From the NCBI GenBank assembly GCA_039707655.1, contig CM077667.1:540124222-540188221 (forward strand): a stretch of DNA of 64,000 nucleotides, in the 5' to 3' direction. Positions 1 through 11,009 of this stretch are shown in pieces. How positions within the stretch are numbered: the first letter of the stretch is position 1; the number at the start of each line of letters is the position of its first letter. Position numbers and translations under genes: made by a program. The notes beneath the pieces are model-generated. The model searched no databases. It was not told the origin of the DNA and saw nothing but the letters and a program-made list of their open reading frames with translations. The DNA is from Elymus sibiricus (taxonomy: Eukaryota > Streptophyta > Magnoliopsida > Poales > Poaceae).

Positions 1-147
1 TGTGTAGGTGTGGTTTACTTAGTGCCTTCCCGTCCCCGTCCTAACCACCGTCGATCACCCGCACCGTCCCGTCGCCGGCACCACCTTGGTGAGCCTCTTG
101 TTCTTATCATTTTTATAAAAAAAATCATGTTTGTGTGATTTAGATAG
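1..147 (+). mobile_element. CACTA transposon fragment left of element A (exon end and intron start)
   Basis: This is the left flank of the 45.5-kb element A insertion. The same CACTA sequence resumes at 45658, because the five bases GATAG before position 148 recur at 45658-45662. An arginine- and proline-rich coding stretch runs to a consensus splice donor (GT at 89-90, followed by GAGCC). The AT-rich bases after it read as intron and continue past the insertion to an acceptor at 45851-45852. Only the 3' end of the exon is in the window. The CACTA assignment rests on the Tnp2 remnant downstream and on recalled structure of Triticeae CACTA genes. Confidence 0.6.
143..147. repeat. Target-site duplication GATAG of element A (partner 45658-45662)
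   Basis: The identical 5-mer GATAG lies immediately outside both ends of element A. It shows that everything between 148 and 45657 arrived as one insertion and later nested insertions, and it fixes both LTR edges. Confidence 0.85.
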
Positions 148-2536
148 TGTGGCACCCCGATAGAGGGCCGATGCACGCCAGTCCCAGGATAAGACCTGGC
201 GCACGTCAAAGACATGATACAAGAATTCCAGGCACAAAATGACTTTATTATATGAAATGGAGTATTACAATACTGTTGCTTACAACAATATTACATAGCT
301 CCAAGGCTAACTAAATGGCGGCGGAGGTCTTGGTTCAACGGCAACGACATCTCTGGCCGGGCTCCATAACTCACAGGACTGTCTGGGTTACGATCTAGCA
401 CGACGGACCTTCTCCTGCAACTGGCCACGTGCAAGGCCAGGTGAGTACTTTGAATGTACTCGCAAGACGACGAAATACATAACATCCAAACAAGCAGGTG
501 ACAAAGCAAGTCCTATGCTTATATAAGAATTTATTCTAAACATGGCATGGAATTAACTGGAAAACATCGATCAAGCATGGCATAACATGGATCAGGCATA
601 TAATCTACATAACATAGCATGGCAATGATCACCTTAGGTGCTTAAAGTACTTACTGTATCGAATACCAACTTACTCTCTTCTGGGTTGTCCCACAACCCT
701 CGAAATACTCATGACTCAATAGGCACTTCCGAACACAAGACAAGTTCTTCCATCACTGTTAACATTGTTACGGTTGACCACCTAGTGAGGTCTGGACGGG
801 CTGTCCAATACCGTAGACGCGGCTATTCGAATAGATTCTTAACTCTGCAGAGGTTGCGCACTTTACCCACACCATGGAGCACCTGGCCTCGTGATCCCAT
901 TCGGGTGGACCAGCGTTGCTCCAACGAAACCTGCCTGACCCGTGACTCTCCCATCGTACCACCGGCATTCATCCTCCCCCGGAGTCCTGCCCTGGGTGGT
1001 CCCTGTGTCACCTCGTGACACCTGCCACTGTCGTGGCCACACAAACTATCCCAAACGGGGACTCCCGGGCTAAACACTCAACTGGGCTCACAGGGTTATC
1101 GCCGCCTACCTGATCAGGGTAGCACACACGCATAACCCTCCCTGTCTGGAGGTACCGGTGAAAGAGCACGGAGCCAGACCAAGTCAAGGCCGTCCCATAC
1201 CGGCAAATTTGGTTGCACGGATAAGCCCGGACAGGTGACTCAAGATCAACCAACTAAGTTTAGTTTATTAAACCAACTCAACATATACGTCATCGTACCA
1301 TTACATCGACAATTATAAATGCCAACAGTCACTTAACAACAGCATAGCAAGATCATAGTTCTGATAATCATGTCATGAGATCAAACCATAGCACTAACAT
1401 GATAATATCATTAACAATATTATCATGACAATATGAAAACAAGACACGGCATTAGATGAAAAGTAATGCTAATATCTAATACCGATGTCATCATAGGTGT
1501 ATGCAAATGCAGACTAACGGTAATACAGATAAACACACATGGTGCAAGCAAAGTCATCACGCAAGTCCAGAGCTCATGATAAGAGGTTGGCTTGCCTGGG
1601 GGGGTCGATGATTACGCCGGGAAGAAGTGTGATCAAACTCTGGAGAGATTTGCCGGAAAAGTTTCCCTCTCGGAGGAGATGATCGAAGGGCAAGTGCAAA
1701 ATGGTCATTTTCACAGTGTGAAAACATTATGAAAATGAATCCATCGGAATGGGCTCGACGATCTGAAAACGTGGGCGTTGGTTTTACCTCAATCGGAGTT
1801 AGGGGTGCAAAGTTGTGGCCGTTCGTTCGCTAGGCAGAAAAGTGGACAGAATAGTGTCCACTGTAGCCCTTAACTGGTGAACGTCCACAATTTAGCAGTT
1901 TCGGCTGCAGCTGGGATGAACTGAAAGCGCATTCCAGCTTTTACACTTTTGCGCGGAGAAAGCGCATTTCAACGAGAGGCTGTGGCAGAGTACGTTTTCC
2001 CAAAGGGAAAGCGCATTTCAGAAACAGCGCCTCCACTTACACCGGTTGGGCCCGGGTCAACAGCAGCTGACGGGCGGGGCCCACGTCATATTCTCTCTCC
2101 TCCTCCTGTCTTCTTCTCCACCGCGACAGAGAGGCAAGGGCGGGCTCCGGCCGCCGGCCTGGCCGTCGCCTCGCCGCCCGAGGGGGGCGGCCGGAGGGCG
2201 CACGGGCTTCGCCGTCCCTCGCCGCGCCCATGGGTAGTCGCGGGGCTGCTCGGGGTGGACCACACCGCCGGCGCCATGGGGCAGGCCGCGGTGACAGAGG
2301 CGACGCAGGGGGGCCGCGCCGGCGAGGCTCCCTCGCCGGGGTTGAGTGTGGCAGCGGTTAGCAGACTCCGAGGGGAGGCTGGGGAAGTAGAGGAGCAGGA
2401 GGGGGACGGGCCAGGAGTGATGGAGGCCAAGGGGATCGGCGGCGGCCGCTTCGGCCATTGGCGGGGAATGAAGCTCCAGGAGCTCAAGGGAGGGGCGGGC
2501 TAGGCTTGCTGGTGAGTAGGAGGGTTCGGGGACGCG

Positions 2537-2544
2537 CTTATATA
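2537..2544 (-). promoter_or_regulatory. TATA box of element A 3' LTR
   Basis: Read on the minus strand this is TATATAAG in a GC-rich setting, at the same place in the other LTR (44102-44109). Its strand agrees with the element orientation given by the primer site and polypurine tract. Confidence 0.6.
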
Positions 2545-2910
2545 GCCGCTGGGAGGGCTAGCCGACGCCGGACAGAGCTTCGAGAGGCACGTCGCCGTGG
2601 CGAGATTCCGGCGGCGAACCGATGTCGGCAGAGGCGGCCACGAGCTAGGGAACGAGGGGGAAAGCTTCCAGACGACTCACGCACATGGTGGGGAGCTTGC
2701 CGACGCTCCCGGACGGGCTGGAACCGGCTGGAGGTGCGCTCCCGATGAGTACAGAGCACAGAGCGCGGTTTTGGCGTGCTCTGCACGTGGTCACCGCGTG
2801 GCCACGGCATTGCCATGCCGCACTTAATGCCAAAGCATGTCTGGAGTGTGTCTTGATCCTCAAGTAGGTGACTTGTGCAGCTGGAGGGCACGAGAGAGTT
2901 CTTATGTGAC

Positions 2911-2915
2911 CACAC
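2911..2915. repeat. Target-site duplication CACAC of the Copia element (partner 11010-11014)
   Basis: CACAC precedes the TGTTGG start and follows the CCAACA end of the Copia element. The uninterrupted target is visible in the other LTR of element A near 44475, where only one copy is present. Confidence 0.9.
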
Positions 2916-4060
2916 TGTTGGAAATATGCCCTAGAGGCAATAATAAATTGGTTATTATTATATTTCCTTGTTCATGATAATTGTTTATTATCCATGCTAT
3001 AATTGTATTGATTGGAAACTCAAATACATGTGTGGGTACATAGACAACACTGTGTCCCTAGTAAGCCTCTAGTTGACTAGCTCGTTGATCAAAGATGGTT
3101 AAGGTTTCCTAGCCATTGACATGAGATGTCATTTGATAACGGGATCACATCATTAGGAGAATGATGTGATGGACAAGACCCAAACTGTAAACGTAGCATA
3201 TGATCGTGTCAGTTTATTGCTATTGTTTTCTGCATGTCAAGTATCTGTTCCTTTGACCATGAGATCATGCAACTCACTGACACCGGAGGAATACCTTGTG
3301 TGTATCAAACGTCGCAACGTAACTGGGTGACTATAAAGGTTCTCTACAGGTATCTCCGAGGGTGTCTGTTGGGTTGGCATGGATCAAGACTGGGATTTGT
3401 TACTCCGTATGACGGAGAGGTATCTCAGGGCCCACTCGGTAATACAACATCACATTGAGCCTTGCAAGCAAAGTGACTAAAGAGTTAGCCACAGGATCTT
3501 GTATTACGGAACGAGTAAAGAGACTTGCCGGTAACGAGATTGAACTAGGTATAGAGATACCGACGATCGAATCTCGGGCAAGTAACATACCGAAGAACAA
3601 AGGGAACAGCATACGAGATTAACTGAATCCTTGACATAGAGGTTCGACCGATAAAAGATCTTCGTAGAATATGTAGGAGCCAATATGGGCATCCAGGTCC
3701 CGCTATTGGTTATTGGCCGTAGAGGTGTCTCGGTCATGTCTACATAGTTCTCGAACCCGCAGGGTCTACACACTTAACGTTTGGTGACGATTAGTATAGT
3801 TGAGTTATTATGTTGGTGACCGAAGGTTGTTCGGAGTCCCGGATAAGATCCCGGACATGACGAGGATCTCCGGAATAGTCCGGAGGTAAAGATTGATATA
3901 TGTGATAATAGTGTTTTGATCTCCAGGAAGAGTTCCGGAGTTCACCGGAAGGGGTTCCGGATGTTTACCGAAGTGTTCGGGTGCAGCAACACTTTATATG
4001 AGCCAAAGGGATAAAGCCCACGAGGTATTGGAAAGTGCAAAAGTAGTTTTGCTGCCGCGT

Positions 4061-4182
4061 AAGCGGTACTACCGCTTGTGTGAAGCGGTACTACCGCCCG
4101 AGCGGTACTACCGCTTGTGTGAAGCGGTACTACCGCCCAAGCGGTACTACCGCTTGTGTGAAGCGGTACTACCGCTTGTGCG
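4061..4182 (+). repeat. Tandem near-palindromes in Copia U3 (six units)
   Basis: The core AGCGGTACTACCGCT, palindromic except at its centre, occurs six times upstream of the TATA box. The 3' LTR has five copies at 10320-10419. The difference must postdate insertion. Confidence 0.9.
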
Positions 4183-4306
4183 CGGCTGTGCACGGTTCGG
4201 CAGGGATCCGAGTTGGACTCTTTTCCTGCGGGCCAAACCGACCTTGTACGGGAAAAACCGACCTGGAGAAGGCTTTTACTCCAAGTTTAGACCCCAAGGC
4301 TCAACA

Positions 4307-4315
4307 TATAAATAG
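4307..4315 (+). promoter_or_regulatory. Copia LTR TATA box
   Basis: TATAAATAG followed by a purine-rich stretch, a standard plant TATA context, in the same position in both LTRs (10544-10552 in the 3' copy). Confidence 0.75.
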
Positions 4316-4766
4316 AGGGGCAGGGCTAGCACACGGGATACATCAAGATTTCCCCAAGCCGTGTGCGGCAACCCTAACCCTCTAGTTCCTCCATCATAAT
4401 CTCCGTAGTGCTTGGCGAAGCCCTGCAGAGATTTTTCCTCACCACCATCACCACGTCGTCGTGCTGCTGGAACTCAACCACTACTTCATCATCGCTCGCT
4501 GGATCGAGGAGGTGAAGGCGTCATCAAGCCGTACGTGTGTTGAACGCGGAGGTGCCGTCCGTTCGGCGCTAGTTCGTGATCGGATCGAGGGACGACTTGC
4601 GATTTGGATCGCGGAGACGTTCGACTACATCAACCGCGTTTCTTAAACGCTTCCGCTTAGCGATCTACAAGGGTATGTAGATTCACTCTCCCTCTCGTAG
4701 ATGCTCATCACCATGGATAGATCTTGTATGTGCGTAGGAAATTTTTTGTTTCCCATGCAACGTTCC

Positions 4767-5140
4767 GAGACACGCCGTGATGATCGGGTGTGATAGACTC
4801 TACGTTCGCATACAACGGGTGCAAGCCATGTTGCACGTGCGGAACACTCGGGTTAAACTTGACGAGCCTAGCATGTACAGACATGGCCTCGGAACACAAG
4901 AGACCGAAAGGTCGAACATGAGTCATATAGTAGATATGATCAACATGAAGATGTTCACCATTGAAACCACCTCAACTCACGTGATGATCGGACTTGAGTT
5001 GGTTGATTTGGATCATGTTACACTCGAATGACCGGAGGGATGTCAATTTGAGTGGGAGTTTTTTAAGTAATATGATTAACTAAACTCATTATCTAAGAAC
5101 AATAGTCTAAGTTGTCTTTGCTATATTTATGTTGTAGATC
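4767..5140 (+). other. Copia untranslated leader remnant without a primer-binding site
   Basis: The 374 bases between the cut LTR and the gag start contain no TGGTATCAGAGC, the primer site expected directly after a BARE1/WIS LTR. From memory of these elements the leader is normally more than 1 kb longer, and only its 3' part is present. The junction at CCGAGACAC shares CC with both sides, which fits a microhomology-mediated deletion (inference). Confidence 0.75.
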
Positions 5141-8100
5141 ATGGCTCGCGCAGTAGCACCCCTGAATTTTAATGCGTTCCTAGAGAAAGCTAAGTTGAAA
5201 GATGATGGAAGTAACTTTGTGGACTGGGCCCGTAATCTAAGGATTATCCTTACGGCTTCCCAGAAGGCTTATGTCCTTGATGCACCGCTTGGTGATCCAC
5301 CCGCTCCAGTTGAGTCTCTAGACGTTGTGAACGCCTGGCAGGCTCGTTCTGATGATTACTCAATAGTTCAATGTGCAATGTTGTATGGCTTAGAACCGGG
5401 ACTTCAAAGACGTTTTGAACGTCATGGAGCATATGAGATGTTCCAGGAGTTGAAGTTTATCTTTCAGAAGAATGCCCGGATCGAGAGATATGAGATCTCC
5501 GATAAGTTCTATGCTTGCAAGATGGAGGAGAACGGGTCTATCAGTGATCACGTGCTCAGAATGTCTGGGTACTCCACCCGTCTGGCTGAGTTAGGGATGC
5601 CCCTTCCGCCAGAGGCTATCACTGACAGAGTTCTTCAATCATTGCCACCTAGCTACAAGAGCTTCGTGTTGAACTATAACATGCACGGGATGAACAAGTC
5701 AGTCGCCGAGCTGTTTGCGATACTGAAAGCCGCTGAGTCTGAAATTCAGAAGGAGCATCAAGTGTTGATGGTCAATAAAACCACTAGTTTCAAGAAAAAT
5801 GGCAAGGGTAAGAAGGGTAAATCTAAGAAGGGTGGCAAAGCAGTTGCTGCTCCTGTGAAGAAACCCAAGGCTGGACCCAAACCAGAAACTGAGTGTTTTC
5901 ATTGCAAGGGAACTGGACACTGGAAGCGGAATTGCCCCAAGTATTTGGCTGACAAGAAGGCGGCCAACAACAAACAAGGTATATATGATATACATGTTAT
6001 TGATGTGTACCTTACCAACTCTCGTTGTAGTGCCTGGGTATTTGATACCGGTGCGGTTGCTCATATTTGCAACTCAAAACAGGAACTGCGGAATAGACGG
6101 AGGCTGGCAAAGGACGAAGTGACGATGCGCGTGGGAAATGGTTCCAAGGTTGATGTGATCGCCGTTGGCACGCTCGCTCTTCGATTACCGTCGGGATTAG
6201 TGATGAACCTAAATAAATGTTATTTGGTGCCTGCGTTAAGCATGAACATTATATCTGGATCTTGTTTATTGCGAGACGGTTACTCATTTAAATTAGAGAA
6301 TAATGGTTGTTCTATTTATATGAGTAATATCTTTTATGGTCATGCACCCAATGTGAGGGGTTTATTCTTATTGAATCTCGATAGTAATGATATACATGTT
6401 CATAACATTGATGCCAAAAGATGTAGAATTGATAATGATAATACCACTTTCTTGTGGCACTGCCGTTTAGGTCATATTGGCATAAAACACATGAGGAAGC
6501 TCCATGCTGATGGACTTTTGGAGTCACTTGATTTTGAATCACTTGACACATGTGAGCCATGCCTCATGGGCAAGATGACTAAAACGCCGTTCTCTGGAAC
6601 AATGGAACGGGCAAGTGACTTATTGGAAATCATACATACTGATGTGTGTGGTCCGATGAGTATTGAGGCGCGCGGTGGTTATCGTTACTTTCTCACCTTC
6701 ACTGATGACTTAAGTAGATATGGGTATATTTACTTAATGAAACACAAGTCTGAAACATTTGAAAAGTTCAAACAATTTCAGAGTGAAGTTGAGAATCATC
6801 GTAACAAGAAGATTAAATTCCTACGATCTGATCGAGGAGGAGAATATCTGAGTTATGAGTTTGGCAGTCACTTAAGACAATGTGGAATTGTTTCACAATT
6901 AACACCGCCTGGAACACCACAGCGTAATGGTGTGTCCGAACGTCGTAATCGAACCTTATTAGATATGGTGCGATCTATGATGTCTCTTGCCGATTTGCCA
7001 CTATCGTTTTGGGGTTATGCATTAGAGACAGCTGCATTCACTTTAAATAGGGCACCTTCGAAATCCGTTGAGACGACGCCATATGAACTTTGGTTTGGCA
7101 AGAAGCCAAAGCTGTCGTTTCTTAAAGTTTGGGGATGTGATGCTTATGTCAAAAAGCTTCAGCCTGAAAAGCTGGAACCCAAAGCGGAGAAATGCTTCTT
7201 CATAGGATACCCAAAAGAGACAGTTGGGTATACCTTCTACCTCAGATCCGAAGGCAAAGTGTTTGTCGCTAAAAATGGAACATTTCTTGAGAAAGAGTTT
7301 CTCTCGAAAGAATTGAGTGGAAGGAAGATAGAACTTGATGAGGTTGTTGAACCTTTACTTCAACCTGAGAGTAGCGCAGCGCAGAAAGTTGTTTCTGTGG
7401 AGCCTACATTAGCTGAAGAGGAAGTTAATGATGATGATCATGAAGCTTTGGATCAAGTTGCTATCGAACCTCGTAGGTCGACAAGGACGCGTACTGCTCC
7501 TGAGTGGTACGGCAACCCTGTCTTAGAGGTCATGTTGTTGGACAACGATGAACCTACGAGCTATGGAGAAGCGATGATGGGCCCGGATTCCGAGAAGTGG
7601 TTAGAGGCCATGAAATCCGAGATGGGATCCATGTATGAAAACAAAGTATGGACTTTGGAAGTATTACCTGAAGGGCGTAAGGCCATTCAGAACAAATGGA
7701 TCTTTAAGAGGAAGACGGACGCGGACGGTAATGTCACCGTCTATAAAGCTCGACTTGTGGCAAAGGGTTTTTCACAAGTTCAAGGAGTTGACTACGATGA
7801 GACCTTCTCACCCGTAGCGATGCTTAAGTCCGTCAGAATCATGTTAGCAATAGCTGCCTTTTTCGATTATGAAATTTGGCAGATGGATGTCAAAACAGCG
7901 TTCCTTAACGGTTACCTTAAGGAAGAGTTGTATATGATGCAACCAGAAGGTTTTGTCGATCCAGAGAATGCTGACAAAGTTTGCAAACTCCAGCGATCCA
8001 TTTATGGACTGTTTCAAGCATCTCGGAGTTGGAATCTTCGTTTTGATGAGGTGATCAAAGCGTTCGAGTTTATACAAGTTTACGGAGAAGCTTGTATTTA

Positions 8101-9124
8101 CAAGAAAGTGAGTGGGAGCTCTATAGCGTTTCTAATATTATATGTGGATGACATATTACTGATTGGAAACAATATAGAAATGCTGGAAAGCGTAAAGGAA
8201 TATTTGAACAAGAGTTTTTCAATGAAGGACCTAGGAGAAGCTGCTTTCATATTAGGCATCAAGATCTATAGAGATAGATCGAGACGCTTAATAGGACTTT
8301 CACAAAGCACATACCTTGACAAAGTTTTGAAGAAGTTCAAAATGGATCAGTCCAAGAAGGGGTTCTTGCCTGTATTGCAAGGTGTGAAGTTGAGTAAGAC
8401 TCAATGCCCAGTGACTGCAGATGATAGAGAAAAGATGAGTGTCATCCCCTATGCTTCGGCCATAGGCTCTATCATGTATGCAATGCTGTGCACAAGACCC
8501 GATGTCAGCCTTGCCATAAGTATGGTCGGAAGGTTTCAAGGTGATCCAGGAATGGAACACTGGACGGCGGTCAAGAATATCCTGAAGTACCTGAAAAGGA
8601 CTAAGGACATGTTTCTCGTTTATGGAGGTGATCAAGAGCTCGTCGTAAAGGGTTACGTCGATGCAAGCTTTGACACTGATCCGGATGACTCTAAGTCTCA
8701 AACCGGATACGTATTTATTCTTAATGGGGGTGCGGTTAGCTGGTGCAGTTCCAAGCAAAGCGTGGTAGCTGATTCTACATGCGAAGCGGAGTACATCGCT
8801 GCCTCGGAGGCGGCGAAGGAACGTGTCTGGATGAAGGAGTTCATGACAGATCTTGGAGTAGTGCCTAGTGCACTTAACCCAATGACTCTGTTTTGTGATA
8901 ATACTGGTGCCATTGCTCTAGCCAAGGAACCAAGATTTCACAAGAGGACCAGACACATAAAGCGACGTTTCAATTCCATCCGCGATTACATCAAGGAGGA
9001 CGACATAAATATTTGCAAAGTACACACGGATCTAAATGTTGCAGATCCGATGACTAAACCTCTTCCAAGGGCTAAACATGAACAACACCAGAACTGCATG
9101 GGTGTTCGATTCATTACAATGTAA
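5141..9124 (+). CDS. gag-pol: Copia gag-pol polyprotein, open frame
   Basis: A single 1327-residue frame encodes all Copia functions in the usual order. Gag (about 1-250) ends in a CCHC zinc knuckle at 252-265. The aspartic protease active site is DTGA at 302-305. Integrase follows, with the HHCC finger (H440, H445, C471, C474) and the catalytic triad D501, D564, E600. Reverse transcriptase has an Asp at 916 in QMDVKTAFLNG and the YVDD box at 1001-1004. RNase H has Asp 1174, Glu 1217 and Asp 1253. The start ATG is the first after the leader, in the sequence MARAVAPLNFNAF, which matches the family start I recall. One oddity is Phe 958 in the YGL-QAS motif, where Copia reverse transcriptases usually have Lys. 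The frame being open fits recent insertion; the missing primer site makes the copy cis-defective. Confidence 0.95.
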   Translation: MARAVAPLNFNAFLEKAKLKDDGSNFVDWARNLRIILTASQKAYVLDAPLGDPPAPVESLDVVNAWQARSDDYSIVQCAMLYGLEPGLQRRFERHGAYEMFQELKFIFQKNARIERYEISDKFYACKMEENGSISDHVLRMSGYSTRLAELGMPLPPEAITDRVLQSLPPSYKSFVLNYNMHGMNKSVAELFAILKAAESEIQKEHQVLMVNKTTSFKKNGKGKKGKSKKGGKAVAAPVKKPKAGPKPETECFHCKGTGHWKRNCPKYLADKKAANNKQGIYDIHVIDVYLTNSRCSAWVFDTGAVAHICNSKQELRNRRRLAKDEVTMRVGNGSKVDVIAVGTLALRLPSGLVMNLNKCYLVPALSMNIISGSCLLRDGYSFKLENNGCSIYMSNIFYGHAPNVRGLFLLNLDSNDIHVHNIDAKRCRIDNDNTTFLWHCRLGHIGIKHMRKLHADGLLESLDFESLDTCEPCLMGKMTKTPFSGTMERASDLLEIIHTDVCGPMSIEARGGYRYFLTFTDDLSRYGYIYLMKHKSETFEKFKQFQSEVENHRNKKIKFLRSDRGGEYLSYEFGSHLRQCGIVSQLTPPGTPQRNGVSERRNRTLLDMVRSMMSLADLPLSFWGYALETAAFTLNRAPSKSVETTPYELWFGKKPKLSFLKVWGCDAYVKKLQPEKLEPKAEKCFFIGYPKETVGYTFYLRSEGKVFVAKNGTFLEKEFLSKELSGRKIELDEVVEPLLQPESSAAQKVVSVEPTLAEEEVNDDDHEALDQVAIEPRRSTRTRTAPEWYGNPVLEVMLLDNDEPTSYGEAMMGPDSEKWLEAMKSEMGSMYENKVWTLEVLPEGRKAIQNKWIFKRKTDADGNVTVYKARLVAKGFSQVQGVDYDETFSPVAMLKSVRIMLAIAAFFDYEIWQMDVKTAFLNGYLKEELYMMQPEGFVDPENADKVCKLQRSIYGLFQASRSWNLRFDEVIKAFEFIQVYGEACIYKKVSGSSIAFLILYVDDILLIGNNIEMLESVKEYLNKSFSMKDLGEAAFILGIKIYRDRSRRLIGLSQSTYLDKVLKKFKMDQSKKGFLPVLQGVKLSKTQCPVTADDREKMSVIPYASAIGSIMYAMLCTRPDVSLAISMVGRFQGDPGMEHWTAVKNILKYLKRTKDMFLVYGGDQELVVKGYVDASFDTDPDDSKSQTGYVFILNGGAVSWCSSKQSVVADSTCEAEYIAASEAAKERVWMKEFMTDLGVVPSALNPMTLFCDNTGAIALAKEPRFHKRTRHIKRRFNSIRDYIKEDDINICKVHTDLNVADPMTKPLPRAKHEQHQNCMGVRFITM

Positions 9125-9164
9125 ATCACATAGTGATGTGAACTAGATTATTGACTCTAGTGCA

Positions 9165-9174
9165 AGTGGGAGAC
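9165..9174 (+). other. Copia polypurine tract
   Basis: AGTGGGAGAC directly precedes the TGTTGG start of the 3' LTR and is the expected primer for plus-strand DNA synthesis. The core AGTGGGAG also occurs in the leader (near 5051) and in the RT region (near 8110). Confidence 0.85.
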
Positions 9175-11009
9175 TGTTGGAAATATGCCCTAGAGGCAAT
9201 AATAAATTGGTTATTATTATATTTCCTTGTTCATGATAATCGTTTATTATCCATGCTATAATTGTATTGATTGGAAACTCAAATACATGTGTGGGTACAT
9301 AGACAACACTGTGTCCCTAGTAAGCCTCTAGTTGACTAGCTCGTTGATCAAAGATGGTTAAGGTTTCCTAGCCATTGACATGAGATGTCATTTGATAACG
9401 GGATCACATCATTAGGAGAATGATGTGATGGACAAGACCCAAACTGTAAACGTAGCATATGATCGTGTCAGTTTATTGCTATTGTTTTCTGCATGTCAAG
9501 TATCTGTTCCTTTGACCATGAGATCATGCAACTCACTGACACCGGAGGAATACCTTGTGTGTATCAAACGTCGCAACGTAACTGGGTGACTATAAAGGTG
9601 CTCTACAGGTATCTCCGAGGGTGTCTGTTGGGTTGGCATGGATCAAGACTGGGATTTGTTACTCCGTATGACGGAGAGGTATCTCAGGGCCCACTCGGTA
9701 ATACAACATCACATTGAGCCTTGCAAGCAAAGTGACTAAAGAGTTAGCCACAGGATCTTGTATTACGGAACGAGTAAAGAGACTTGCCGGTAACGAGATT
9801 GAACTAGGTATAGAGATACCGACGATCGAATCTCGGGCAAGTAACATACCGAAGAACAAAGGGAACAGCATACGGGATTAACTGAATCCTTGACATAGAG
9901 GTTCGACCGATAAAAGATCTTCGTAGAATATGTAGGAGCCAATATGGGCATCCAGGTCCCGCTATTGGTTATTGGCCGTAGAGGTGTCTCGGTCATGTCT
10001 ACATAGTTCTCGAACCCGCAGGGTCTACACACTTAACGTTTGGTGACGATTAGTATAGTTGAGTTATTATGTTGGTGACCGAAGGTTGTTCGGAGTCCCG
10101 GATAAGATCCCGGACATGACGAGGATCTCCGGAATAGTCCGGAGGTAAAGATTGATATATGTGATAATAGTGTTTTGATCTCCAGGAAGAGTTCCGGAGT
10201 TCACCGGAAGGGGTTCCGGATGTTTACCGAAGCGTTCGGGTGCAGCAACACTTTATATGAGCCAAAGGGATAAAGCCCACGAGGTATTGGAAAGTGCAAA
10301 AGTAGTTTTGCTGCCGCGTAAGCGGTACTACCGCTTGTGTGAAGCGGTACTACCGCCCGAGCGGTACTACCGCTTGTGTGAAGCGGTACTACCGCCCAAG
10401 CGGTACTACCGCTTGTGCGCGGCTGTGCACGGTTTGGCAGGGATCCGAGTTGGACTCTTTTCCTGCGGGCCAAACCGACCTTGTACGGGCAAAACCGACC
10501 TGGAGAAGGCTTTTACTCCAAGTTTAGACCCCAAGGCTCAACATATAAATAGAGGGGCAGGGCTAGCACACGGGATACATCAAGATTTCCCCAAGCCGTG
10601 TGCGGCAACCCTAACCCTCTAGTTCCTCCGTCATAATCTCCGTAGTGCTTGGCGAAGCCCTGCAGAGATTTTTCCTCACCACCATCACCACGTCGTCGTG
10701 CTGCTGGAACTCAACCACTACTTCATCATCGCTCGCTGGATCGAGGAGGTGAAGGCGTCATCAAGCCGTACGTGTGTTGAACGCGGAGGTGCCGTCCGTT
10801 CGGCGCTAGTTCGTGATCGGATCGAGGGACGACTTGCGATTTGGATCGCGGAGACGTTCGACTACATCAACCGCGTTTCTTAAACGCTTCCGCTTAGCGA
10901 TCTACAAGGGTATGTAGATTCACTCTCCCTCTCGTAGATGCTCATCACCATGGATAGATCTTGTATGTGCGTAGGAAAATTTTTGTTTCCGATGCAACGT
11001 TCCCCAACA
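9175..11009 (+). repeat. Copia 3' LTR, complete
   Basis: 1835 bp from TGTTGG to CCAACA, with terminal TG and CA and followed by the CACAC target duplication. It contains five near-palindromic units at 10320-10419 and a TATA box at 10544-10552. Confidence 0.95.

Larger units (their letters stand above)
148..2915 (-). repeat. Element A 3' LTR, outer part (split by the Copia insertion)
   Basis: It matches 41707 to about 44477 throughout. The LTR is interrupted at 2915 by the WIS-like Copia and resumes at 11010. It holds a 12-bp perfect palindrome (823-834), a minus-strand TATA box (2537-2544) and a GC-rich leader at about 2030-2500. ORFs open on both strands of that leader but look like by-products of GC richness. 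Confidence 0.85.
2916..4766 (+). repeat. Copia 5' LTR, 3' end deleted
   Basis: It aligns to 9175-11003 until the bases CGTTCC at 4761-4766. The 3' LTR then continues to a normal CCAACA end, but this copy switches to leader sequence. It has one more 22-bp unit than the 3' LTR in the array at 4061-4182. Confidence 0.9.
2916..11009 (+). mobile_element. WIS/Angela/BARE1-type Copia retrotransposon
   Basis: An 8.1-kb Copia element with two LTRs starting TGTTGGAAATATGCCC, one uninterrupted gag-pol frame of 1327 codons and a 5-bp target duplication. The two LTRs differ by nine substitutions over 1829 aligned bases by eye plus one 22-bp repeat unit. At the commonly used grass rate of 1.3e-8 per site per year this suggests about 0.2 million years. 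The last bases of the 5' LTR, the primer-binding site and most of the leader are missing, so this copy should be unable to start reverse transcription although its proteins look intact. Confidence 0.95.

Noticed and set aside
1949..2503. 184-codon plus-strand ORF in the element A LTR as a gene
   Set aside because: Very GC-rich, overlapped by long frames on the other strand, antisense to the LTR promoter and with no recognisable domain. Kept only as an observation.
3234..4193. Small ORFs repeated identically in both Copia LTRs
   Set aside because: They repeat because the LTRs are duplicates. They have no coding features and lie upstream of the TATA box.
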